A program made the translations under genes and the position numbers. This document shows, in pieces, positions 1 through 5,032 of a stretch of DNA of 6,717 nt. Where the stretch lies: assembly GCA_902787415.1 (NCBI GenBank), contig CADAGG010000065.1, positions 1-6,717 on the forward strand. The letters are read 5' to 3'. The stretch's first letter is position 1; every line of letters begins with the position of its first letter. The notes beneath the pieces are model-generated. The model was not told the origin of the DNA. It did no database searches and was given only the letters and a program-made list of their open reading frames with translations. The stretch is from a methanogenic archaeon (lineage in GTDB: Archaea; Thermoplasmatota; Thermoplasmata; Methanomassiliicoccales; Methanomethylophilaceae).

Positions 1-174
1 GGTGGTGAACCCCGCGCTCCCCTGTTCCTCGAAGAAGCAGTGGGTGTCGTTCGTGTGGATGATGGTGAACGACTCCGAATGTCTGTCCCCGTGGGGCTGT
101 ACCACGGCTATTCCCGCACCGGTGACCAGGACGAGGATGAGCGTAAGGACCAGGATCTTCTTCTCAAGCATCAT
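1..174 (-). CDS. Exported 5'-nucleotidase-family metallophosphatase, N-terminal fragment (cut by window edge)
   Basis: The minus strand is open from an ATG at 174 to the window edge, giving 58 codons. The protein begins MMLEKKILVLTLILVLV, a short basic N-terminus followed by a hydrophobic stretch (about residues 7-25) that looks like a signal peptide or membrane anchor. No lipobox cysteine is visible. It is followed by FTIIHTNDTH (residues 36-45). In the UshA / 5'-nucleotidase / 2',3'-cyclic phosphodiesterase superfamily this HTNDxH block opens the metallophosphatase domain, and its Asp and His (here D43 and H45) bind the dinuclear metal centre. An extracytoplasmic enzyme releasing phosphate from nucleotides is therefore likely, but the exact substrate cannot be told because the rest of the domain lies outside the window. 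A second ATG directly follows the first, so the start could be 171; the upstream TATA-like box spacing favours 171. Confidence 0.8.
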   Translation of the reverse strand, partial: MMLEKKILVLTLILVLVTGAGIAVVQPHGDRHSESFTIIHTNDTHCFFEEQGSAGFTT

Positions 175-192
175 GGAACGGATGACTTGGTC

Positions 193-200
193 GGTATAAC
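193..200 (-). promoter_or_regulatory. TATA-like box for the metallophosphatase gene
   Basis: On the minus strand GTTATACC lies with its centre about 26 bp before the second ATG (171) and 23 bp before the first (174). Archaeal TATA boxes sit about 26 bp before the transcription start, so this predicts a leaderless mRNA. It lies between the tRNA 3' end and the gene, so the gene need not depend on the tRNA promoter. Assigned from position and composition only. Confidence 0.4.
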
Positions 201-214
201 ATTTTTCGGAAAAT
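201..214 (-). terminator. T-tract / small inverted repeat after tRNA-Lys
   Basis: Directly after the encoded CCA the minus strand reads ATATTTTCC, giving a four-T run (210-213). Short T-tracts of this kind end many archaeal transcripts. The same stretch forms a 5-bp inverted repeat (ATTTT/AAAAT, 201-205 with 210-214) around a four-base loop. The stem is A/T only and weak, so the T-run is the more likely signal, if either is. Confidence 0.3.
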
Positions 215-215
215 A

Positions 216-292
216 TGGCGGGCCTGAAGGGATTCGAACCCTTGGCCGTTCGATTAAGAGTCGAACGCTCTACCTAGCTGAGCTACAGGCCC
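216..292 (-). tRNA. tRNA-Lys: tRNA-Lys (anticodon CTT) with encoded CCA
   Basis: The minus strand folds into a complete cloverleaf of 77 nt. The acceptor stem is GGGCCTG (292-286) paired with CAGGCCC (226-220). The D arm has GCTC/GAGC. The anticodon stem TTCGA/TCGAA encloses the loop CTCTTAA, giving anticodon CTT, which reads the lysine codon AAG. The T arm is AAGGG-TTCGAAT-CCCTT. The discriminator base is G (219), followed by a genomically encoded CCA (218-216), which not all archaeal tRNA genes have. There is no intron in the anticodon loop. It sits upstream of, and on the same strand as, the metallophosphatase gene. Confidence 0.97.
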
Positions 293-317
293 CGTGACCC
301 TGGCTATCCCCTTCTTA

Positions 318-325
318 CTTATAAA
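318..325 (-). promoter_or_regulatory. TATA box of tRNA-Lys
   Basis: The minus strand reads TTTATAAG here, close to the archaeal TATA consensus. Its centre is about 30 bp upstream of the mature tRNA 5' end (292), so transcription would begin about 4 nt before the tRNA, leaving a very short leader for RNase P. This is the best-matching TATA box in the window. Confidence 0.65.
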
Positions 326-360
326 TCTATTGCCGTGAAGAACCGTTTTGGGAAAAGACA

Positions 361-367
361 TAATATA
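361..367 (+). promoter_or_regulatory. TATA box of the CBS-domain gene (leaderless)
   Basis: TAATATA is centred about 25 bp before the ATG at 389, preceded by a purine-rich GGGAAAAG stretch (350-357) that could serve as the TFB recognition element. The spacing puts transcription initiation at or next to the start codon. No Shine-Dalgarno sequence is seen before 389, which agrees with a leaderless mRNA. The tRNA promoter and this one diverge within the 96-bp intergenic region 293-388. Confidence 0.55.
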
Positions 368-388
368 GCTAACGCTATTGTCTAATCG

Positions 389-868
389 ATGAGCCAGTTA
401 AGGGTAAGGGATTTGATGACCACACAGGTCATAACCGTCAAGCCTACCGACACGGTCAGGCAGGCGGTCATTAGGATGGCAGTCGACAACGTTTCCGGCG
501 CTCCTGTAGTGGACAACCGCAACCACGTTCTGGGAATGATCTCCCAGACCGACATTCTCAAGCTCATCCTGAAGTACCAGGACAAATTGGACGAGGACGA
601 CGCGGGACACCTTCTCAACACCCCGCTCGACACCTCCGCATCCTCTCAGGACGTCAACATCGCCAACAAGGAGATCTCCGACAAGAAGGTCGAGGACATC
701 ATGGTCAAGAGCACCCTCGTCACCACCCCCGATGCGGAGATCATCGAGGCCCTGAAGGTCATGATGAAGCTCGGCGTAGGACGTCTTCCCGTTCTCGAGC
801 AGGGCGTCCTGGTCGGAACCATCTCCCGCTCCGACATCATCTTCTACATCTACAAGAAGAAGATCTGA
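389..868 (+). CDS. Tandem CBS-domain protein
   Basis: The 159-aa protein consists almost wholly of two CBS domains. CBS1 is about residues 4-60 (VRDLMTTQVITVKPTDTV through GMISQTDIL) and CBS2 about 100-153 (KVEDIMVKSTLVTTPDAEI through GTISRSDII). They are joined by an acidic linker (about 65-99). The repeated pattern of DIM/DLM, V-T-P, a small GAPV or GRLPV strand, and G-x-IS-x-(S/T)-D-I is characteristic. CBS pairs form Bateman modules that bind adenosine ligands such as AMP, ATP or S-adenosylmethionine and act as energy or ligand sensors, usually in the cytoplasm. No effector domain is attached, so the partner is unknown. The gene stops 2 bp before the next start, so it probably forms an operon with the MBL-fold hydrolase. 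The start at 389 is supported by a TATA box 25 bp upstream. Confidence 0.93.
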   Translation: MSQLRVRDLMTTQVITVKPTDTVRQAVIRMAVDNVSGAPVVDNRNHVLGMISQTDILKLILKYQDKLDEDDAGHLLNTPLDTSASSQDVNIANKEISDKKVEDIMVKSTLVTTPDAEIIEALKVMMKLGVGRLPVLEQGVLVGTISRSDIIFYIYKKKI

Positions 869-870
869 GT

Positions 871-1635
871 ATGCTGGAAGTGCAAGTGATCGCCAGCGGC
901 AGCGACGGCAACTGCACCGTCATCCAGCTGGACGACGAAGCCATAATGATAGACGCGGGGCTCAGCTATTCCAAGACCCACAAGCTGCTGGAGCGCGAGG
1001 GCGTGGACGAGAGCGCCATCAAGGCCCTGCTGGTCACCCACGAGCACGCCGACCACGTGAACGGCGTGGGTCCCATCGCCCGCAAGCTGGGGATCCCCGT
1101 TTACTGCAATCCCGCGACCCTCGGCTCGTTCAATCCCGGCAGCGTGGACTTCAATATCATACAGACCCTCCAGCGTTTCAAGGTGGGGAACTTCGACGTC
1201 CTCCCCCTCCCGACCCTTCACGACGCCGCCGACCCCTGCGCGTTCACCGTGTCCGCCGGCGGCAAGAACATCCTGGTGGCCACCGACACCGGCCGGTTCA
1301 CCTTCCCCCTGAGACAGGCCCTGGAGGACGCCGACTTCGCCATCGTGGAGGCCAACTACGACAACAGGATGCTCCACGAGGGTCCGTACCCCGAGCCCCT
1401 GAAGAGGCGTATCGCCGGGGACCACGGCCACATGTGCAACGCGGATTCCGCCAGGGAGATCAAGAACACCGCCCTCAAACCCGACCGCACGATCTTCCTC
1501 GGTCACCTGAGCAAGCACAACAACACCCCCGACATCGCAAGGGACACCGTGGCGGAGTACACGGGGATAAAACGCTACAAGATAGACTGCCTGGAGTTCC
1601 TGGGCGATACCCGCACCGTCACCGTATCAAGGTGA
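871..1635 (+). CDS. YycJ/WalJ-like metallo-beta-lactamase-fold hydrolase
   Basis: The 254-aa protein opens with a SGSDGNCTVI motif (residues 9-18) and IDAGLS (27-32), both typical of the YycJ/WalJ branch of the MBL fold. The metal-binding signature HEHADH is at 57-62. Further probable ligands are H117 (TLHDAADP), D139 (ATDTG) and the histidines of GDHGH (183-187). The GHLSKHNN segment (211-218) supplies the last conserved histidine of this branch. Bacterial YycJ/WalJ proteins have been proposed to be nucleases linked to DNA repair; whether this archaeal one acts on DNA or RNA cannot be read from the sequence. No beta-CASP insertion is apparent, so it is unlikely to be an RNase J/CPSF-type enzyme. 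The gene lies 2 bp after the CBS gene, and its 3' end overlaps the convergent GINS gene by 9 bp. Confidence 0.88.
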   Translation: MLEVQVIASGSDGNCTVIQLDDEAIMIDAGLSYSKTHKLLEREGVDESAIKALLVTHEHADHVNGVGPIARKLGIPVYCNPATLGSFNPGSVDFNIIQTLQRFKVGNFDVLPLPTLHDAADPCAFTVSAGGKNILVATDTGRFTFPLRQALEDADFAIVEANYDNRMLHEGPYPEPLKRRIAGDHGHMCNADSAREIKNTALKPDRTIFLGHLSKHNNTPDIARDTVAEYTGIKRYKIDCLEFLGDTRTVTVSR

Positions 1636-2469
1636 CATCGAGACTTTTACCGCCAGGTTGCGGTTGACCAGTGCCTGTGCGAACATCTCCGGCAGGCGGA
1701 CGATCTCCTCCTTGTGGAGGGTGTAGTCCCTCAGCGGTCCGGAGAAGGTGTCCAGATCCTCGAGAACCCTGACCACTATGTAATCCGAGTCATCCGTCTT
1801 CTGGGGGGCGGGTTCGGGGGCCTTCTCCTGCGGGACCATGGCGTCGAGCTCGTCGGAGGGGATCTCCTGCTCCTGCTCGGGCTCCATGCAGTCCATGTCG
1901 AGGGTGTCCTCCTGCGGGATCATGCCGAGGTCGTCCTCGTAGACCTCAGGCTGGGGGACCTCGGGTTCGGCCTCGGGCTGTTCGCCGGTGTCCTCCTCCA
2001 CGGGCACCGCTACGGGGACCTGCGGAGGGGTGTCGGTGGCGATGGCGGAGATGTCCGGGGTGCGGTAGGATATGCTCCCGCTGAGGCGGTTGATGATGGC
2101 CTTGTGGTCCTTCACCATGATGAGAATGTTGTCGTAGAGCTTCTTCTCTTCCTGCGTGAGAGCGTCGAAGTTGTTGTTGGCACCCATGGCCCCTCTGAGG
2201 GCCATCTTGGTGATCTTGTCCATGCGCATCTCGACGATCTCCTTGGACAGCTGCATACCCTTCTTCCTGCGGGAGTTGGCACCCTCGCAGTTGATGGAGT
2301 CGGGGTCCTCGGAGAGGAGCTTGTCGTAATTCGCCCTCTGCGTCCTCAGCAATTCCGCTACGGCGGGGTAGAAATCGGGTCTCACAACGTATAACGAACC
2401 TGATTTCTTCTCGACACGGTAGACCTCCGCGAGGTCTTCGATGGTCATCGCCTTGTCGGAATCGGGCAT
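1627..2469 (-). CDS. gins51: Archaeal GINS complex subunit, Gins51-type replication factor
   Basis: The 280-aa protein has the two-domain order of archaeal Gins51 (Gins15). A helical A domain lies at about residues 8-132 (MTIEDLAEVYRVEKKSGSL onward). A C-terminal B domain lies at about 229-276: YIVVRVLEDLDTFSG, then YTLHKEEIVRLPE, then AQALVNRNLAVKV. This B domain matches the family pattern V-R-(V/I)-L-x-D-x-x-x-F, (Y/R)xL, D/E-x-V-x-LP, A-x-x-L-x-x-x-x-A. GINS joins Cdc45/RecJ-like protein and MCM in the archaeal replicative helicase; Thermoplasma species have a single GINS type forming a homotetramer. Between the domains is an unusually long acidic linker (about 146-228) rich in Pro, Glu, Gln and Asp. 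The start is uncertain. ATG at 2469 is chosen because a TATA-like box lies about 26 bp upstream. ATG at 2481 follows a GAGGAG run, but only 2 nt away; ATG at 2448 coincides with the A-domain start; and a GTG at 2532 is possible but would cover the promoter region. Confidence 0.82.
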   Translation of the reverse strand: MPDSDKAMTIEDLAEVYRVEKKSGSLYVVRPDFYPAVAELLRTQRANYDKLLSEDPDSINCEGANSRRKKGMQLSKEIVEMRMDKITKMALRGAMGANNNFDALTQEEKKLYDNILIMVKDHKAIINRLSGSISYRTPDISAIATDTPPQVPVAVPVEEDTGEQPEAEPEVPQPEVYEDDLGMIPQEDTLDMDCMEPEQEQEIPSDELDAMVPQEKAPEPAPQKTDDSDYIVVRVLEDLDTFSGPLRDYTLHKEEIVRLPEMFAQALVNRNLAVKVSMSP

Positions 2470-2492
2470 GCTACGGCACATGTCTCCTCGCC

Positions 2493-2498
2493 TAATAA
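2493..2498 (-). promoter_or_regulatory. Candidate TATA box of the GINS gene
   Basis: The minus strand reads GGTTATTAGG around here, centred about 26 bp before the ATG at 2469, the same spacing as the other leaderless starts in the window. An alternative is the TTTTTCAAT stretch (2513-2521), which would give a short leader before the ATG at 2481. Confidence 0.35.
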
Positions 2499-2512
2499 CC
2501 TTGTTGCCGAAG

Positions 2513-2521
2513 ATTGAAAAA
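2513..2521 (+). promoter_or_regulatory. Weak AT-rich promoter element before the DUF167 gene
   Basis: ATTGAAAAA is the only AT-rich block at the right distance (about 27 bp) from the ATG at 2544, in the short divergent region between the GINS and DUF167 genes. It is a poor TATA match, but with no upstream gene on this strand some promoter for the five-gene string must lie here. Confidence 0.25.
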
Positions 2522-2543
2522 CGTGTAAACACTCCCTTCCCGC

Positions 2544-2840
2544 ATGGACGTGAACGATGTCAGCCGCCGTGTCCCCGAGGGTCTCGAGGTGGAGCTTCTT
2601 GTCTCCCCCCGCTCATCCCGTTCGGGCATCGAGGGGATCGATCCCTGGAGGAAGAGGCTCATCATCCGCGTGAAGGCCCCGCCCCTCGACGGGAGGGCCA
2701 ACAAGGAGGTGGAGGAGGTCCTGGAGGAATGCACCGGGCTCAAGTCCAGGGTTACTGCCGGCCAGACCTCCCGCCAGAAGACGGTCACGGTCTACGGGGA
2801 CGCTGATGCCGCATGTCAAAGGATACAGGCCCTTTTATGA
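2544..2840 (+). CDS. DUF167 / YggU family protein (UPF0235)
   Basis: The 98-aa protein is full length for the DUF167 family. It shows the family landmarks: VSPRSSRSGI (residues 20-29), the core motif RVKAPPLDGRANKEV (42-56) and VTAGQTSRQKTV (70-81), matching the usual V-x-P-x-(A/S)-x-x, A-P-P-x-(D/E)-G-x-A-N-x and G-x-x-S-R-x-K patterns. The molecular function of this widespread small alpha/beta protein is unknown. It is the first gene of a tightly spaced plus-strand string, and its TGA overlaps the probable ATG of the Toprim gene (ATGA). The start at 2544 is the first ATG after the divergent promoter region and gives the normal family length. Confidence 0.9.
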   Translation: MDVNDVSRRVPEGLEVELLVSPRSSRSGIEGIDPWRKRLIIRVKAPPLDGRANKEVEEVLEECTGLKSRVTAGQTSRQKTVTVYGDADAACQRIQALL

Positions 2841-3232
2841 CCGACGGGGAGCGGCTGTCCGCTCTGGAGGAGGTGCTTTCCAATCTCGCCGAGCTGTCGC
2901 GGACGCACGTGCTCGTGGTCGAGGGGAGGAAGGACTGCGCGGCGCTGAACAATCTCGGGATATCCGGGGACGTGTTCATGACCCAGTCCGGCGGAGGCCC
3001 GGTGAGGGCCGGGGAGTACGTGGCCTCCAGGGGAGGGAGGTCGGTGGTGCTGACCGACTGGGACGACCGCGGCGACAGGCTCGCGGAAAGGCTGGAGGAG
3101 GTCCTCGGGAAGAGCCCGGAGGACACCGATTTCACGATACGCTCCAAGCTCAGGCATCTCTGCAGGATGTACATCAAGGACATCGAGTCCCTGGATACCT
3201 TCGTTTTCGGCCTGCGGGCCAAATCTATATGA
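2837..3232 (+). CDS. Small Toprim-domain protein (UPF0292-like)
   Basis: The protein has 131 aa from the ATG at 2837. A short helical N-terminus (about 1-22) leads into a single Toprim domain: strand and catalytic-type glutamate VLVVEGRKD (residues 25-33, E29), then VVLTDWDDRG (70-79) with the D74-x-D76 metal-binding pair. A basic C-terminal tail RSKLRHLCRMYIKDIESL (102-119) is typical of the small archaeal Toprim proteins of the UPF0292 type. Toprim domains carry out Mg-dependent phosphodiester chemistry in primases, topoisomerases, RNase M5 and OLD nucleases; the substrate of this small stand-alone type is not established. The start at 2837 forms an ATGA overlap with the DUF167 stop, suggesting translational coupling. 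An in-frame ATG at 2813 would add eight residues (MSKDTGPF) and cannot be excluded. Confidence 0.85.
   Translation: MTDGERLSALEEVLSNLAELSRTHVLVVEGRKDCAALNNLGISGDVFMTQSGGGPVRAGEYVASRGGRSVVLTDWDDRGDRLAERLEEVLGKSPEDTDFTIRSKLRHLCRMYIKDIESLDTFVFGLRAKSI
3224..3231 (+). promoter_or_regulatory. Candidate internal TATA box before tmk
   Basis: The last codons of the Toprim gene contain TCTATATG, centred about 28-29 bp before the tmk ATG (3257). The surrounding DNA is GC-rich, so this AT patch stands out. It would start transcription within a few bases of the tmk start codon and let tmk-coaBC-pantoate kinase be expressed apart from the two genes before. A purine-rich GGAGAGGGA (3235-3243) also precedes tmk and could instead act as a ribosome binding site on a longer transcript. 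Confidence 0.35.
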
Positions 3233-3256
3233 GCGGAGAGGGACTTACCCCAGACG

Positions 3257-3853
3257 ATGAGAGGGAAATTCATCGTCCTGGAAGGTATCGACGGTTCCGG
3301 AAAGACCACGCTGGCACATACAATATCCGACGCAGTCGGAGGTGCCGAGCTCACTTTCGAACCGACGTCCGGGCCCATCGGTTCCGCGCTGAGGTCGGGC
3401 GCCTACGGGGACATCCCTCCCGCCGCCGAGGCGCTTCTGTTCGCGGCGGACCGTGCCGTGCACACCAGGCAGATAGAGGAGATCCTGGACTCGGGAAGGT
3501 GGGTCATCTGCGACCGCTACCTCGGCTCCACCGTCGCCTATCAGTCGGCCTCCTTCGGGGAGTCCGCCGACTGGGACTGGCTGCTCGGCATGCAGAAGAA
3601 ATCGGTCATCACGCCGGACCTCACCATCCTCCTGGACATCGACCCGGAGGTCAGCATGGCGAGGGTGTCGCGCCGCGGGGAGGAGCTCAGCCGCTTCGAG
3701 AAGCTGGACTTCCTGCGCAAGGTGCGCTCCGCCTATCTGCGTCTGGCCGACATACTGGACTATCAGGTCGTGGACGCCGCCGGCGACGAGAAACAGGTGG
3801 CGGAAACCGTTTTGGAAATCATGAGGAAGAAGGGATTGTATGCACCCCAGTGA
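3257..3853 (+). CDS. tmk: Thymidylate kinase (dTMP kinase)
   Basis: The 198-aa protein has normal thymidylate kinase length and motifs. The P-loop is GIDGSGKTT (residues 10-18), preceded by the hydrophobic strand KFIVLE. FEPTSGPIG (35-42) matches the substrate-side EPT segment. CDRYLGSTVAYQ (85-96) is the DR(Y/F)-x-S-x-x-AYQ block that binds dTMP and distinguishes the family. RRGEELSRFEK (139-149) is the lid region with R-x-E. It phosphorylates dTMP to dTDP with ATP, an essential step in dTTP supply, in the cytoplasm. It begins 24 bp after the Toprim gene, and its last 14 bases overlap the coaBC reading frame. Start at 3257 is well placed directly before the P-loop strand. Confidence 0.95.
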   Translation: MRGKFIVLEGIDGSGKTTLAHTISDAVGGAELTFEPTSGPIGSALRSGAYGDIPPAAEALLFAADRAVHTRQIEEILDSGRWVICDRYLGSTVAYQSASFGESADWDWLLGMQKKSVITPDLTILLDIDPEVSMARVSRRGEELSRFEKLDFLRKVRSAYLRLADILDYQVVDAAGDEKQVAETVLEIMRKKGLYAPQ

Positions 3854-5030
3854 AGAGATCTATTGCGAGAAGAGCAACCGCCTGTCAGGCAAGACCATCG
3901 TGCTCGGCATCACCGGCAGCATCGCCGCCGTCGAGAGTTTCCACATGATTAGGGAGCTCATCCGCCACGGTGCGAAGGTGATCCCTGTCATGACCGAGGC
4001 CGCCTGCAAACTGGCCGCCCCCGACGCCATCGAGTTCGCGTCCGGCAACAAACCGATCCTGGAGATCGGCGGACAGACCGAGCACATCAAGTACCTCGGC
4101 GACCGCTCCGACGCGGACCTCTTCCTGATCTATCCCGCCACCGCCAACACCGTCTCCAAGATCGCCAACGGCATCGACGACACCCCGGTCACCACCATGG
4201 CGACCGTGGCCCTCGGGGGAGGCATCCCCATCGCCATCGCCCCCGCCATGCACGGCATGATGATGGAGAACCCCGCCGTGTCCCGCAACCTCGAGACCCT
4301 GGCCTCCTGGGGCGTCAACATCATCGGCCCCCACATGTCCGGCGGAAGGGCCAAGGTGGCATCCGTCAGCGAGGTGGCCGCATGGGCGATCAAGCTGCTC
4401 TCCCGCGACGACCTCATGGGCAAGAAGATACTGATCATCGGCGGAAGGAGCGAGGAGCCCCTCGACAACATGCGCCTGATCACCAACCGTTCCACCGGAA
4501 TGATGGCCGTGGCCCTCGCCGAGCGCGCCTTCGAGCGCGGGGCTGAGGTCGAGCTCTGGATGGGAGGATGCAGCGTATCCCTCCCGGATTACATCCCCAT
4601 CCGCAGGTACGCCTCCGTCAGCGACCTCATCGGGATGCTCGACGACGTGAACCACGACATCGTCATCGTGCCCGCCGCCCTGGCAGATTTCACTCCTGAG
4701 AATAAGGTCGAGGGCAAGATCCCCAGCGACAAGGGATTCGACATGAAGATGAACCCCGTGCCCAAGGTCCTGCCCCTGCTCCGCGAGAAGTGCGCCAAGG
4801 TCATCGGATACAAGGCGGAGTCGGGACTCTCCCGCGACGCCCTCATCGCCAAGGCCCGCGACCGCCTCGACAGGTACGACCTCTCCGCGGTCATCGCCAA
4901 CGACATCGATTCGGCAGGCAAGACCTCCGCCAACGTGCTGCTGGTCACCAAGGAGAAGGCCACCGACATCACCGGCAGCAAGCCCGCCATCTCCGAGGTC
5001 ATCCTCAACTACGTGTCCGAGAAGCTGTGA
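3840..5030 (+). CDS. coaBC: CoaBC: phosphopantothenoylcysteine decarboxylase / phosphopantothenate-cysteine ligase
   Basis: The 396-aa protein is a bifunctional enzyme that joins 4'-phosphopantothenate to cysteine (CoaB) and decarboxylates the product to 4'-phosphopantetheine (CoaC). The N-terminal FMN-dependent CoaC domain (about 17-187) shows GITGSIAAVE (23-32), the likely catalytic H82 in QTEHIKYLG, the flavin-binding PATANTVSKIANG (99-111) and APAMHGMM (134-141). In most bacterial enzymes the last motif reads PAMNxxMW, and a flap carries a catalytic Cys; here His replaces that Asn and the flap region (about 163-176) reads GPHMSGGRAKVASV with no Cys. The CoaB domain (about 194-396) shows NMRLITNRSTGMMAVALAE (210-228), VPAALADFTPENKVEGKI (277-294) and VIANDI (351-356). 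It overlaps tmk by 14 bp and is followed after 2 bp by pantoate kinase, the same pathway. The first 15 residues precede the family core, so a later start is possible, though no better ATG is evident. Confidence 0.94.
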   Translation: MHPSEEIYCEKSNRLSGKTIVLGITGSIAAVESFHMIRELIRHGAKVIPVMTEAACKLAAPDAIEFASGNKPILEIGGQTEHIKYLGDRSDADLFLIYPATANTVSKIANGIDDTPVTTMATVALGGGIPIAIAPAMHGMMMENPAVSRNLETLASWGVNIIGPHMSGGRAKVASVSEVAAWAIKLLSRDDLMGKKILIIGGRSEEPLDNMRLITNRSTGMMAVALAERAFERGAEVELWMGGCSVSLPDYIPIRRYASVSDLIGMLDDVNHDIVIVPAALADFTPENKVEGKIPSDKGFDMKMNPVPKVLPLLREKCAKVIGYKAESGLSRDALIAKARDRLDRYDLSAVIANDIDSAGKTSANVLLVTKEKATDITGSKPAISEVILNYVSEKL

Positions 5031-5032
5031 AC

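Noticed and set aside
40..297. Plus-strand open frame across the metallophosphatase start and the tRNA
   Set aside because: It reads through the antisense of a tRNA gene (PEGIRTLGRSIKSRTLYLAELQAP is the usual translation of an antisense tRNA) and has no support.
368..376. Nine-base GCTAACGCT shared with the minus strand near 6201-6209
   Set aside because: A single 9-mer match with no extension and no shared context is compatible with chance.
850..1518. Minus-strand open frame opposite the MBL-fold hydrolase
   Set aside because: Composition is a mirror of codon bias in the real gene; no recognisable motif and no promoter-like element.
2523..2532. GTGT-AA-ACAC inverted repeat in the divergent GINS/DUF167 region
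   Set aside because: Arms of only four bases around a two-base spacer are expected often by chance; no second copy is seen, so an operator call is not supported.
2806..3948. 380-codon plus-strand frame spanning the Toprim and tmk genes in another frame
   Set aside because: Arg/Gly-rich out-of-frame translation of GC-rich coding DNA; the Toprim and tmk frames carry clear catalytic motifs.
3885..4655. Long minus-strand open frame (256 codons) opposite coaBC
   Set aside because: It is rich in Gly, Asp, His and Val in the way typical of a GC-rich antisense shadow, shows no family motif, and lies opposite a clearly recognised gene.
4790..5032. N-terminal extension of the pantoate kinase frame back into coaBC
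   Set aside because: The 81 added residues are an Arg/His/Gln-rich out-of-frame reading of coaBC; the GHMP domain begins right after ATG 5033, 2 bp past the coaBC stop.
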